Notes under the pieces: model-generated
The model's input: only the letters and a program-made list of their open reading frames with translations
What the model was told of the DNA's origin: nothing
Database searches by the model: none
Source: Aeromicrobium camelliae
GTDB lineage: Bacteria; Actinomycetota; Actinomycetes; Propionibacteriales; Nocardioidaceae
Length of the DNA: 64,000 nucleotides
NCBI RefSeq assembly: GCF_003850045.1
Contig: NZ_RQJX01000020.1
Span: 1 to 64,000, forward strand
Reading direction: 5' to 3'
Made by a program: the position numbers and the translations under genes
Shown here: in pieces, positions 1 through 8,758 of the stretch
Numbering within the stretch: position 1 is the stretch's first letter
Layout of the letters: every line of letters starts with the position of its first letter

Positions 1-223
1 CTCTCGACACCCACGAGCATCAACGAGCGGTCTTGCAGATGACGTGAGACATGCCTTGCAGATGTCCTGAACCAGCACACTGCCGGGGGCACCCAGGGAC
101 GTGTGAGGACGTCGACATCGCCCGGCCTACGGATCCTCCCTTCATCTCAGCGGTGCTTCGCGGACGCCCCGTCTATGGAGCATCGAACGAGCGCGCACGG
201 TGGCGCGCCACTAGCGTGAAGCT
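1..223. other. Gene-free stretch with a short direct repeat
   Basis: No convincing gene is seen. The only structure is the 10-mer cttgcagatg at 32-41 and again at 55-64. A TAGCGT-like box lies just before the small gene at 224. Confidence 0.4.
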
Positions 224-364
224 ATGGGAATTCTCAAGAAGGCCGGAGCGCTCGGCGTCGCCAAGCTGGTCTACGACCAGGCCCGCAAGCCGCAGAACCA
301 AGAGCGCATCAAGCAGGCCATGAACCGCGTCAAGGACCGCCGCGACCACGGTCGTCCGCGCTGA
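224..364 (+). CDS. Small basic hypothetical protein (46 aa)
   Basis: This is a 46-codon reading frame beginning MGILKKAGALG and ending in a very basic tail (KDRRDHGRPR). It has high-GC third-position codon use like the surrounding real genes. No family is recognised. The first half could form an amphipathic helix and the second half is rich in Lys, Arg and Gln. No good Shine-Dalgarno sequence is visible. A TAGCGT-like -10 box just before the ATG would fit a leaderless transcript, which is common in actinomycetes. Coding is likely but unproven. Confidence 0.5.
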   Translation: MGILKKAGALGVAKLVYDQARKPQNQERIKQAMNRVKDRRDHGRPR

Positions 365-532
365 GCGGAAGTCAGGCGCTTCACGGGTCGACCAGCTCGG
401 TCCGCGTCCGCGAGCTGTCGCGCCCGCGCGGCGTCGGCGCGTTCGGATACCGGGAGCTGGGCGACGCCCCCGACTCCTGCACCGCAGACACGACGCGCGA
501 CCGCGGGTGGCCGCTCGGAGCACTGTGCTCGG

Positions 533-1840
533 TCAGTCGTCGCGCCGCTCATCGGCGACCGCATGCTCGTCGTCGACCGCGCGCGGCGTGACCCGCAGCC
601 CGGCGATGCGTCGCCGGTCGAGCGCCGTGACCTGGATCGTGGCCCCCGGAACGTCGACGGTGTCCCCCACGACGGCCAGACGGCCCAGCTGCTCGGTGAC
701 GAACCCCGCGATCGTGTCGGAGGAGCCGCGCGGCAGCGCCAGCCCGGTGACCTCCTCGAAGTCCTGCAGGTTGAGTCGTCCGTCGAGGATGCCGCCCGCG
801 GCAGCGGGGTCGGCGGCCGTGTCGTACTCGTCGAAGATCTCCCCTACCACCTCCTCGACCAGGTCCTCGAGCGTCACGATGCCGTCTGTACCGCCGTACT
901 CGTCCACGACCACCGCGATGTGGTGGCCGTCGGCGCGCATGCGCGTGAGCGTCGGCATCACGCGCGCCGTGGAGGGGAAGTACGAGATCGGCCGGATCAG
1001 CCGCTCCAGTGAGCGGTTCGCGCCGTCGACGGCAACCTCGAACAGGTCCCGTACATGGATGAAGCCGACGATGTCGTCGATGGACCGGTCCACGACCGGG
1101 TACCGGGAGAACGGCAGCTCGCGGACCTGCTCGACCGCTTCGGCGATCGTGGCGCTCTCGTCGACGGCCACGACCTCCGGCCGCGGACGCATCACCTCGC
1201 TGATCTGCCGGCCGCGCAGCGACAGGACGTCGTCGAGGATGCGCCGCTCGTCCTCGGGCAGGCCCTGGTGGGTCGCCACGATGTCGCGGAACTCCTCCTC
1301 GCTGAGCTCGTCGGCCGTCTTGTGCGGATCGCCGCCGAGCAGCCGGACGAGGGCGTTCGTGGACACCGACAACAGCCAGATCACCGGTCGCATGACGGTG
1401 GCGAACTTGTCGAGGACCGGCGCCACCGCGTAAGCGAACTCGGCGTTGCGCTGGATCGCCAGTCGCTTGGGCACGAGTTCGCCCAACACGAGCGAGAGAT
1501 ACGCGATGACCAACGTCAGCAGCACCGTCGCGAGCGTGAAGGCGAGCTGCTCCCCGACGCCGAGGAGTTCGAGCGACGGCACGGCGTACGGAGCGATCGA
1601 GGTGGCGCCGTACGCCGCAGAGGCGAAGCCGGCGACCGTGACGCCGATCTGCACGGCGGACAGAAAGGTGTTGGGATTGCGGGCGAGAGCGGCCACTTTG
1701 GCCCCGCGGCGGCCCCGCGTGGCGATGGTGTTGATCTGGCTCTCGCGCAGTGTCACCAGGGCCATCTCGGTGGCGGCGAAGACGCCGCCGACCAGGACGA
1801 ACGTGACGACGAGAACGATGTTCCAGACGAGTTCGCTCAT
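533..1840 (-). CDS. CNNM/CorC-HlyC family membrane protein with CBS pair
   Basis: This 435-residue protein has the standard hemolysin-C/CNNM layout. An N-terminal DUF21 transmembrane region (about residues 1-195, four hydrophobic segments) opens with a first helix at about 5-27 followed by the family-typical TEMALVTLRESQI. A CBS-domain pair follows (about 205-330, with VMRPRPEVV at its start and DGIVTLEDLVEEVVGEI at its end), then a C-terminal CorC_HlyC domain (about 345-425). Relatives act in Mg2+/Co2+ efflux or tolerance at the cytoplasmic membrane, with CBS domains sensing nucleotides. The substrate here is not shown by sequence. It lies just downstream of the terC gene on the same strand, but a strong hairpin separates the two, so it is probably its own unit. 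The ATG start lies directly before the first membrane helix. Confidence 0.9.
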   Translation of the reverse strand: MSELVWNIVLVVTFVLVGGVFAATEMALVTLRESQINTIATRGRRGAKVAALARNPNTFLSAVQIGVTVAGFASAAYGATSIAPYAVPSLELLGVGEQLAFTLATVLLTLVIAYLSLVLGELVPKRLAIQRNAEFAYAVAPVLDKFATVMRPVIWLLSVSTNALVRLLGGDPHKTADELSEEEFRDIVATHQGLPEDERRILDDVLSLRGRQISEVMRPRPEVVAVDESATIAEAVEQVRELPFSRYPVVDRSIDDIVGFIHVRDLFEVAVDGANRSLERLIRPISYFPSTARVMPTLTRMRADGHHIAVVVDEYGGTDGIVTLEDLVEEVVGEIFDEYDTAADPAAAGGILDGRLNLQDFEEVTGLALPRGSSDTIAGFVTEQLGRLAVVGDTVDVPGATIQVTALDRRRIAGLRVTPRAVDDEHAVADERRDD

Positions 1841-1865
1841 GAGCGGACTCCCGTCCGGGAGAGGG

Positions 1866-1891
1866 CCGCGCCCGGCCTCAGCCGGGCGCGG
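1866..1891 (-). terminator. GC-rich hairpin after terC
   Basis: Perfect 11-base arms (ccgcgcccggc and gccgggcgcgg) enclose a 4-base loop. The hairpin lies between the end of terC and the start of the CorC-type gene. It has no clear T-run, as usual for actinomycete terminators. Because it is symmetrical it could act in either direction. Confidence 0.6.
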
Positions 1892-1928
1892 GGTCTGTCA
1901 GGGTCGGACGAGTCGGGACTTCGATCGT

Positions 1929-2930
1929 TCACAGGTGCTCCTCTCGAGATTCGGTGATCGAACGTTCACGGTCGCGGCGGGTCTTACGGAGGCTGGCGAC
2001 GGTCGCCACGGCGATCGTCGCGCCGATGAACAACAGCGAGAGCCAGATCGGCACCTCGGGCACCCACAACATCGGCTCGCCGCCGTTGATGAAGGGCAGC
2101 TCGTTGACGTGCAGGGCGTGCAGCAGCAGCTTCACGCCGATGAACGCCAGGATCACGGCCAGGCCCTGCGCGAGGTAGACCAGCCGCTCGAGCAGACCGC
2201 CGATGAGGAAGTACAACTGACGAAGGCCCATGAGGGCGAACGCGTTGGCGGTGAAGACGATGTACGCCTCCTCGGTCAGGCCGTAGATCGCCGGGATCGA
2301 GTCGACGGCGAACACCAGGTCGATGAAGCCGATCGCGATGATGGTGAGGAACATCGGGGTGACGAACCGGCGGCCGTTCTTGCGCACGGTGAAGCGGTCC
2401 TCGTGGTACTCGTCCGTGACCGGCAGGTGGCGACGGACGAACGTCATGAAGCGGCCCTGCGTGGGGTCGTCGTCGTGGTCGCTGAACGCCTGCTGGTAGG
2501 CGAGCCAGAGCAGCAGCGCGCCGAACAGGTAGAAGACCCAGGAGAAGTTGGCGATGAGCGCGGCACCGACGGCGATGAAAAGGCCGCGCAGGATCAGCGC
2601 GATGACGATGCCGATCATCAGGACCTTCTGCTGGTAGATCTTCGGCACCGCGAAGCCGCTCATCACGATGAGGAAGACGAAGAGGTTGTCGACCGAGAGG
2701 GCCTTCTCGGTGAGATACCCGGCGAAGTACTCGCCGCCGTAGGTCCAGCCGGAGACCGTGCCGATACCGACACCGAACAGAAGCGCCAACCCGATGTAGA
2801 AGGCCGACCAGCGGGCCGACTCCCCGATCGACGGCTCATGGGGTTTGCGGACGTGGGCGAAGAACTCGTAGACGAAGAAGGCGATCGTGACCGCGATCGT
2901 GATCATCCAGACGAGGGGTGTGACGTTCAA
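1929..2930 (-). CDS. terC: TerC family integral membrane protein (probable Mn2+ exporter, Alx/MntP-like role)
   Basis: This is a TerC-family protein of about 333 residues with roughly eight transmembrane segments. Family signatures include HVRKPHEP near the N-terminus, EYFAGYLTEKALSVDNLFVF (acidic residues and DN inside the membrane) and DLVFAVDSIPAIYGLT. The reading frame is open much further upstream. The family start, however, aligns with the TTG at 2930, which has GGAG six bases before it; a TTG at 2942 is the alternative. TerC/Alx proteins export Mn2+ or metallate secreted proteins in established cases. The manganese riboswitch immediately upstream independently supports a manganese role here. 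A terminator-like hairpin follows the gene. Confidence 0.88.
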   Translation of the reverse strand: MNVTPLVWMITIAVTIAFFVYEFFAHVRKPHEPSIGESARWSAFYIGLALLFGVGIGTVSGWTYGGEYFAGYLTEKALSVDNLFVFLIVMSGFAVPKIYQQKVLMIGIVIALILRGLFIAVGAALIANFSWVFYLFGALLLWLAYQQAFSDHDDDPTQGRFMTFVRRHLPVTDEYHEDRFTVRKNGRRFVTPMFLTIIAIGFIDLVFAVDSIPAIYGLTEEAYIVFTANAFALMGLRQLYFLIGGLLERLVYLAQGLAVILAFIGVKLLLHALHVNELPFINGGEPMLWVPEVPIWLSLLFIGATIAVATVASLRKTRRDRERSITESREEHL

Positions 2931-2942
2931 GGCGAACTCCAA

Positions 2943-2971
2943 CTTGGCGTGAGTGACTGACTGACGCCAAG
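2943..2971 (-). promoter_or_regulatory. Expression-platform hairpin of the manganese riboswitch
   Basis: On the minus strand cttggcgt pairs perfectly with acgccaag across a 13-base loop. The hairpin ends directly against the TTGGAG ribosome-binding region of terC. Its 5' arm (2964-2971) overlaps the 3' strand of aptamer helix P1 (2967-2972), so the two structures are mutually exclusive. The simplest reading is that metal-bound aptamer holds P1 and frees the start region, while without metal this hairpin forms and hinders initiation. Confidence 0.7.
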
Positions 2972-3070
2972 GTCTTCTCCATCCCTGCATCGAGGAACCG
3001 GGGGCCCGGGATGCGGTACGCATCCGTAATGACGAGCCGACCGTGTCGGAGTACTCCCCTTGGGGTTCCC
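2961..3070 (-). ncRNA. yybP-ykoY manganese riboswitch aptamer
   Basis: Read on the minus strand, the leader contains the invariant 5' element AAGGGGAGTA (about 3052-3061). About 80 bases later comes the matching 3' element GAAGACCTTGGCG. The bases CCAAGG (3058-3063) and CCTTGG (2967-2972) form helix P1. A TCGTCATTA segment and a GC-rich internal helix lie between, as in the family. These elements define the yybP-ykoY class, an established Mn2+ sensor found before terC/alx and mntP genes. A TAAACT -10-like box lies just upstream at about 3073-3078. Confidence 0.88.
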
Positions 3071-3123
3071 AGTTTAGAGGATTCCTCCGCCTCTCTCGCG
3101 ACGAACCCGTTTCCGGGCCCTTG

Positions 3124-3147
3124 ATAGGCAAGCAAGCGCTTGCCTAT
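3124..3147 (+). promoter_or_regulatory. Palindromic operator before the ArsR/VOC operon
   Basis: A perfect inverted repeat has arms ataggcaagc and gcttgcctat separated by four bases. It ends ten bases before the GTG of the ArsR-family regulator, over the expected core promoter. It is the obvious self-binding site for that regulator. It could also affect the divergent terC leader promoter about 50 bases away. Confidence 0.7.
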
Positions 3148-3156
3148 AGTGCAGGC

Positions 3157-3437
3157 GTGAGCGACATCTACCGTGCGCTCGACGACGAGACGCGACGTCT
3201 CGTACTCGACGAGCTGGCGGCCCGCGACGGTCAGACGCTGTTCGAGATCTGTTCGACCCTCGCGACACGGCACGGCCTGACCTTGACGCGCCAGGCGATC
3301 TCCCAGCACCTCGGCGTGCTCGAGGACGCCGGCCTGCTGAGAACGGAGCGACGCGGGCGCTCCAAATTCCACTACTTCACTCCCGCCCCCCTCGCCGAGA
3401 TCGCCCGGCGTTGGCCCCTCCCCGAAAGGACGACTCC

Positions 3438-3441
<4 letters not shown>
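3157..3441 (+). CDS. ArsR/winged-helix transcriptional regulator
   Basis: This 94-residue winged-helix repressor has IYRALDDETRRLVLDELA at the N-terminus, a recognition helix around TRQAISQHLGVLEDAGLL and a wing around RRGRSKFHYF. It lacks the cysteine pairs of metal-sensing ArsR members, so a non-metal signal is likely. The GTG start is chosen because the domain begins there and a perfect palindrome lies directly upstream. The stop overlaps the ATG of the VOC gene by four bases (ATGA), so the two are translationally coupled. Autorepression is inferred from the operator. Confidence 0.85.
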
Positions 3442-3845
<404 letters not shown>

Positions 3846-3918
3846 GGCGCTTCTTGGGTTGTGTCATCGCCGTCGGCGACTAGCGTCGGCAGTACGTGAC
3901 CGACGACGAGGAGGCGAC

Positions 3919-4365
3919 ATGCCCACACGCACCGCACGCACTGCCTGGGACGGTGGAATCCAGGATGGCTCCGGCGAGGTCGAACTGAGCAGTTCGGGCC
4001 TCGGCACCTTCGACATGTCCTTCCCGAAGCGCTCGGCGGAGGACGGTGGCGGGGCGACGAACCCCGAGGAGCTCATCGCCGCCGCACATTCGGCGTGCTA
4101 CTCGATGCAGCTCAGCGCCCTGCTCGGGCAGCGGGGAGCCACCCCCATCACCCTCGAGACGACCGCCGACGTCACCCTCGGCCCGGACCCGGCTGGCGGT
4201 TTCCGCATCACGACCATCGCCTTGCGGGTCCGCGGCGAGGTGGACGGCATCGACGAGAACGGCTTCATCGAAGCGGCCGAAGAGGCCAAGGACACGTGCC
4301 CGGTGAGCAAGGCGCTCGAGGGCGTCGACGAGATGACGGTCGACGCCGCACTCGAGACCGCGTGA
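3919..4365 (+). CDS. OsmC family peroxiredoxin/organic hydroperoxide reductase
   Basis: This is a 148-residue OsmC-fold protein. The first redox cysteine lies in the helix LIAAAHSACYSMQLSALL and the second in EAAEEAKDTCPVSKAL, the spacing expected of OsmC/Ohr peroxidases. These enzymes reduce organic hydroperoxides in the cytoplasm. The ATG follows a GAGGAG ribosome-binding site. A TAGCGT -10-like box lies upstream. A strong hairpin follows the gene, so it is probably monocistronic. Confidence 0.88.
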   Translation: MPTRTARTAWDGGIQDGSGEVELSSSGLGTFDMSFPKRSAEDGGGATNPEELIAAAHSACYSMQLSALLGQRGATPITLETTADVTLGPDPAGGFRITTIALRVRGEVDGIDENGFIEAAEEAKDTCPVSKALEGVDEMTVDAALETA

Positions 4366-4373
4366 CCCGATGT

Positions 4374-4414
4374 GAGCGCCCGGCCGGCACCCCTCGCGAG
4401 CCGGCCGGGCGCTC
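4374..4414 (+). terminator. Hairpin terminator after osmC-like gene
   Basis: Perfect 15-base arms (gagcgcccggccggc / gccggccgggcgctc) enclose an 11-base loop. The hairpin begins nine bases after the OsmC stop codon. It has no T-run, which is typical of high-GC actinomycetes. Confidence 0.7.
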
Positions 4415-4555
4415 GCATCGTCACCCCTCGTCGCAGCCGCGACACCGCTCACCGATCGTCGACCTGACCTGAGTGTCGACCTCGACACCCCCGCGTTAGG
4501 CTTGACGACGTCTCCACTCAAGCTCTCAGCACTTCCGGAAGAGGCGATTCAGGCC

Positions 4556-7500
4556 GTGGCCGAGTCCTCCACCACAGCGTCCAACTCCACCGGCGCACAG
4601 TCCCCCGACTTCGGAGCCAACGAATGGCTCGTCGAGGACATGTATGAGCGGTTCACCGAAGACCCGTCGTCCGTCGACGCCGAATGGGCGGAGTTCTTCC
4701 GCCGTGGCGGCTACAGCGGCGACAACGGGACCAACGGTGCCGCCGCCAGCACGTCCGCCAAGCCTGCGGCGAAGCCGGACCCGGCGGCCGAGACTGCTGC
4801 CGCCGCCAGCGCCCCGGTGAACCAGCCGGCCGACAAGACCGCGAGCGGTGAGCGTGCCCAGACGCGCGAGCCCGCCAAGGACACCGTCGTCACGCCGGCC
4901 AGCGACAAGAAGACCGAGCCCAAGGCTCCGGCCAAGCCCGCCGCCCCGGCCAAGAAGAGCGGCACGAAGAAGGCCGCGGCCGAGGAGAAGAAGCCCGCCG
5001 GTCCCGGCGAGGTCGAGCGTGTGACGCTGCGCGGCGCCGCTGCGCGTACGGCCACCAACATGGACCAGAGCCTCTCGGTGCCCACCGCCACGAGCGTGCG
5101 CTCCGTCCCGGTCAAGTTGCTGTTCGACAACCGCATCGTCATCAACAACCATCTCGCTCGCGCTCGCGGCGGCAAGGTGTCGTTCACGCATCTGATCGGC
5201 TACGCCGTGGTCCAGGCGATCAAGGCGATGCCGGAGATGAACACGGGCTTCGAGTACGACGAGAAGGGCAAGCCGGTCCAGCTCAAGCCCGAGCACGTCA
5301 ACTTCGGTCTCGCGATCGACCTGCAGAAGCCCGACGGATCGCGTCAGCTGCTCGTCCCGAGCATCAAGGCCGCCGAGACCATGGACTTCGCCGAGTTCTG
5401 GCAGGGCTACGAGACCATGGTCAAGAAGGCGCGCGACGGCAAGCTGGAGGTCTCGGACTTCCAGGGCACGACCGTCAGCCTGACCAACCCCGGCGGCATC
5501 GGCACCAACCACTCGGTGCCGCGCCTCATGTCCGGCCAGGGCCTCATCGTCGGCGTCGGCTCGATGGAGTACCCGCCGGAGTTCCAGGGCGCTTCGGAGC
5601 ACACCATCGCCCAGATGGCCGTCTCGAAGATGATGACCCTCACCTCGACGTATGACCACCGGGTCATCCAGGGTGCCCAGTCCGGCGAGTTCCTGCGCCG
5701 GGTGCACCAGCTGCTGCTGGGCGAGGACGGTTTCTACGACGAGATCTTCCGCTCGCTGCGCATCCCGTACGAGCCCATCCGCTGGGCGCGCGACATCGCC
5801 GTCAGCCACGACGACGAGATCCACCGCCAGGCCCGCGTGCTGGAGCTCATCCACGCCTTCCGCGAGCGCGGTCACCTGATCGCGGACACCAACCCGATCG
5901 AGTACAAGATGCGCACGCATCCGGATCTCGACATCGCCTCGCACGGCCTCACGCTGTGGGACCTCGACCGCGAGTTCGCGACCGGGTCGTTCGGCAAGGC
6001 CTCGGGCAAGCCGCTCATGAAGCTGCGCGAGATCCTCGGCATCCTGCGCGACTCCTACGTCCGCACCATGGGCGTGGAGTACATGCACATCCAGGATCCG
6101 GGCGAGCGCGCCTGGTTCCAGGACCGCCTGGAACGTCCCCACGTCAAGCCGCCGCGCAGCGAGCAGCTGCGCATCCTGCAGAAGCTCAACCAGGCGGAGG
6201 CCTTCGAGGCGTTCTTGCAGACCAAGTTCGTCGGACAGAAGCGCTTCAGCCTCGAGGGTGGCGAGACCGCGATTCCGCTGCTCGACGAGATCTGCTCGGC
6301 CGCCGCGGCCGACAACCTCGCCGAGGTCTGCATCGGCATGGCGCACCGCGGCCGCCTCAACGTGCTGGTCAACATCGCCGGCAAGGACCCCGGCCAGGTG
6401 TTCCGCGAGTTCGAGGGCAACATCGACCCGCGCACGGTCCAGGGCTCCGGCGACGTCAAGTACCACCTCGGCGTCGAGGGCGAGTTCACCTCGTCCAAGG
6501 GCGACAAGGTCAAGGTCTCGGTGGCGGCCAACCCGTCGCACCTCGAGGTCGTCGACCCGGTCCTGGAGGGCATCACCCGCGCCAAGCAGGACCGCCTCAA
6601 CATGGGCGAGGCCTTCCCCGTACTCCCGGTGCTCATCCACGGTGACGCCGCGTTCGCCGGGCAGGGAGTCGTCGCCGAGACGCTCAACCTCTCGCAGCTG
6701 CGCGGCTACCGCACGGGCGGCACGATCCACCTCATCGTCAACAACCAGGTCGGCTTCACCACGAGCCCGTCGTCCTCGCGTTCGTCGACGTACTCGACCG
6801 ACGTCGCGCGGATGATCCAGGCGCCGGTGTTCCACGTCAACGGCGACGACCCCGAGGCGTGCATCCGGGTGGCTCAGCTGGCCTACGAGTACCGCCAGAC
6901 GTTCCACAAGGACGTCGTCATCGACATGGTCTGCTACCGCCGTCGCGGCCATAACGAGGGCGACGACCCGAGCTTCACGCAGCCGCTCATGTACGACTCC
7001 ATCGAGCGCAAGAAGTCGGTGCGCAAGCTGTACACCGAGGCGCTCGTCGGTCGAGGCGACATCACCCTCGAGGAGGCCGAGGAGGCGCTGAGCGACTACC
7101 AGAAGCGACTCGAGGCGAACTTCGCCCGGGTCAAGGAGTCCTCGGATCTTCCGGACTACACGCGCATCCCGGAGTACCCCGAGAAGCCGTTCGAGAGCGG
7201 GTACGTCACCGCGATCACGCCGGAAGTCCTCAAGGCCGTCGCCGAGGCGTACACCAACGTCCCCGAGGGCTTCACGGTCCACCCGAAGGTCGCGCCTCAG
7301 CTTCAGCGGCGTGCGCAGTCGATCACTGCCGGGCCGATCGACTGGGGCACGGGCGAGATCATCGCGATGGGCTCGCTGCTGCTCGAGGGCCGTCCGGTCC
7401 GCATGGCCGGCCAGGACTCGCGCCGTGGCACGTTCTCCTCGCGGTTCGCGGTGATCATCGACCGCCACACGGCGGACGAGTGGACTCCGCTCTCGCACGT

Positions 7501-8362
7501 CGGTGAGAACCAGGGCACGTTCTACATCTACGACTCGCTGCTGAGCGAGTACGCCGCGCTCGGCTTCGAGTACGGCTACTCGGTGGCGCGTCCTGAAGCC
7601 CTGGTCATGTGGGAGGCCCAGTTCGGCGACTTCGTCAACGGCGCCCAGTCGGTCATCGACGAGTACATCTCGTCCGGCGAGACGAAGTGGGGCCAGAAGT
7701 CCGGCGTCGTGCTGCTCCTCCCCCACGGCTACGAGGGCCAGGGGCCGGACCACTCGTCCGGCCGCATCGAGCGGTTCCTGCAGTTGGCGGCCAACGACGA
7801 AATGCGCATCGCGCAGCCGTCGACGCCGGCGTCGTACTTCCACCTGCTGCGCAAGCAGGCACTTGAGGCCGACCACCGCCCGCTGATCGTGTTCACCCCC
7901 AAGCAGCTGCTGCGCCGCAAGGCCGCGGCCAGCCAGCCGGAGGACTTCACGAGCGGCGAGTTCCGTCCCGTGCTCGGCGACGCGACGGTCGACCCGAGCA
8001 AGGTCGAACGCGTCCTGCTGACGTCGGGCCGTGTCGCCTACGACCTCATGGACGAGCGCGACAAGCGGGAGAAGGACCAGTCCCGTACGGCGATCGTGCG
8101 CGTCGAGCAGCTCTACCCGCGCCCCGCGGAGGAGCTGCTCGCCGAGGTCCAGCGATTCGCCGGCGCCAAGGAGATCCGCTGGGTGCAGGACGAGCCGGAG
8201 AACCAGGGCCCCTGGCCGCACATGGCGCTCCACTTCGCGGGCGCGTTCGGTGACCTGCCGTTCACGGTCGTCTCGCGTCCGGAGTCCAGCACCACGGCCG
8301 TGGGCTCGCACGCGGTCCACGTGACCGAGGCTCGCGACCTGATGGACCGCGCCTTCGCCTGA
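4556..8362 (+). CDS. kgd: Multifunctional 2-oxoglutarate decarboxylase/dehydrogenase E1-E2 (Kgd)
   Basis: This roughly 1268-residue fused enzyme of the TCA cycle is characteristic of actinomycetes. The order is: a short N-terminal E1 tail (FGANEWLVEDMYERF); an Ala/Pro/Lys-rich linker (about residues 75-155); an E2-type succinyltransferase catalytic domain ending at TYDHRVIQGAQSGEF (about 365); then the E1 thiamine-diphosphate domains. The E1 part shows GMAHRGRLNVLVN (about 595), HGDAAFAGQGVVAETLN (about 695), RRRGHNEGDDPSF (about 792) and RRGTFSSRF (about 957). The lipoyl domain is absent, as in mycobacterial Kgd. The frame is open to a TTG at 4502, but GTG 4556 has a GGAAGAGG ribosome-binding site and gives the family length, so it is preferred. 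In mycobacteria Kgd is controlled by GarA; no such gene is seen nearby. Confidence 0.95.
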   Translation: MAESSTTASNSTGAQSPDFGANEWLVEDMYERFTEDPSSVDAEWAEFFRRGGYSGDNGTNGAAASTSAKPAAKPDPAAETAAAASAPVNQPADKTASGERAQTREPAKDTVVTPASDKKTEPKAPAKPAAPAKKSGTKKAAAEEKKPAGPGEVERVTLRGAAARTATNMDQSLSVPTATSVRSVPVKLLFDNRIVINNHLARARGGKVSFTHLIGYAVVQAIKAMPEMNTGFEYDEKGKPVQLKPEHVNFGLAIDLQKPDGSRQLLVPSIKAAETMDFAEFWQGYETMVKKARDGKLEVSDFQGTTVSLTNPGGIGTNHSVPRLMSGQGLIVGVGSMEYPPEFQGASEHTIAQMAVSKMMTLTSTYDHRVIQGAQSGEFLRRVHQLLLGEDGFYDEIFRSLRIPYEPIRWARDIAVSHDDEIHRQARVLELIHAFRERGHLIADTNPIEYKMRTHPDLDIASHGLTLWDLDREFATGSFGKASGKPLMKLREILGILRDSYVRTMGVEYMHIQDPGERAWFQDRLERPHVKPPRSEQLRILQKLNQAEAFEAFLQTKFVGQKRFSLEGGETAIPLLDEICSAAAADNLAEVCIGMAHRGRLNVLVNIAGKDPGQVFREFEGNIDPRTVQGSGDVKYHLGVEGEFTSSKGDKVKVSVAANPSHLEVVDPVLEGITRAKQDRLNMGEAFPVLPVLIHGDAAFAGQGVVAETLNLSQLRGYRTGGTIHLIVNNQVGFTTSPSSSRSSTYSTDVARMIQAPVFHVNGDDPEACIRVAQLAYEYRQTFHKDVVIDMVCYRRRGHNEGDDPSFTQPLMYDSIERKKSVRKLYTEALVGRGDITLEEAEEALSDYQKRLEANFARVKESSDLPDYTRIPEYPEKPFESGYVTAITPEVLKAVAEAYTNVPEGFTVHPKVAPQLQRRAQSITAGPIDWGTGEIIAMGSLLLEGRPVRMAGQDSRRGTFSSRFAVIIDRHTADEWTPLSHVGENQGTFYIYDSLLSEYAALGFEYGYSVARPEALVMWEAQFGDFVNGAQSVIDEYISSGETKWGQKSGVVLLLPHGYEGQGPDHSSGRIERFLQLAANDEMRIAQPSTPASYFHLLRKQALEADHRPLIVFTPKQLLRRKAAASQPEDFTSGEFRPVLGDATVDPSKVERVLLTSGRVAYDLMDERDKREKDQSRTAIVRVEQLYPRPAEELLAEVQRFAGAKEIRWVQDEPENQGPWPHMALHFAGAFGDLPFTVVSRPESSTTAVGSHAVHVTEARDLMDRAFA

Positions 8363-8374
8363 TCAGGAGAGGCC

Positions 8375-8551
8375 GTGTACTTCACCGATCGCGGTATCGA
8401 GGAGTTGGCCGCGCGCCGGGGAGACGAGAACGTCTCCCTGGCGTGGCTGGCCGAGCAGTTCTCCACCTTCGTCGACCTCAACCCCGAGTTCGAGGTTCCC
8501 GTCGAGAGACTGGCCACCTGGCTCGCCCGCCTCGACGACGAGGACGAGTAG
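8375..8551 (+). CDS. DUF6104 small protein downstream of kgd
   Basis: This 58-residue acidic protein contains MYFTDRGIEELAARRG and ends VPVERLATWLARLDDEDE. It starts with GTG behind an AGGAGAG ribosome-binding site, 12 bases after the kgd stop. It matches my recollection of the small DUF6104 proteins that sit downstream of the 2-oxoglutarate dehydrogenase gene in actinomycetes. Co-transcription with kgd is very likely. No function is known; a role as a small partner of Kgd is only a guess from position. Confidence 0.8.
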   Translation: MYFTDRGIEELAARRGDENVSLAWLAEQFSTFVDLNPEFEVPVERLATWLARLDDEDE

Positions 8552-8589
8552 TCCGCACTCCGCCCGACCCGAACGCCACGCCTGCACCG

Positions 8590-8667
8590 CGAGTGGCGCA
8601 AGATGGGGCGGATTCCGCCCTCGAAAGCCCCAGACTGCGCCACTCGGTCGTCACTTTGCGCCACTCG
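8590..8667. repeat. Intergenic hairpin element with three copies of TGCGCCACTCG
   Basis: The 11-mer cgagtggcgca (8590-8600) is repeated as its complement at 8636-8646 and 8657-8667. Inside the first pair are nested arms ggggc/gcccc and ggcgg/ccgcc, so the segment can fold into a branched hairpin. It lies in the 207-base gene-free stretch after the DUF6104 gene. A related element lies at 50729-50786. Confidence 0.55.
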
Positions 8668-8697
8668 CCATGCCCCGCGTGGAACTGACGGGTGCCC

Positions 8698-8753
8698 ACG
8701 ACGAAGTCCGGCGGGCGACTCCTGTACGAGGAGCCGCCCGCCGGACTTCGTCG
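8698..8753. terminator. Bidirectional terminator hairpin
   Basis: Perfect 20-base arms (starting acgacgaagtccgg and ending ccggacttcgtcgt) enclose a 16-base loop. The hairpin lies between the convergent kgd/DUF6104 unit and the minus-strand oxidoreductase gene, where it can stop both. Confidence 0.85.
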
Positions 8754-8758
8754 TCAGA

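Noticed and set aside
507-1433. Long plus-strand open frame opposite the CorC-type gene
   Set aside because: Its Ser/Arg/Thr-rich translation has no domain character. The minus-strand frame encodes a clear CNNM/CBS protein.
4526-8320. A 1264-codon open frame on the minus strand across kgd
   Set aside because: It is a codon-bias shadow of the high-GC kgd gene: its product is almost all Arg, Leu, Val, Asp and His, with no motifs.
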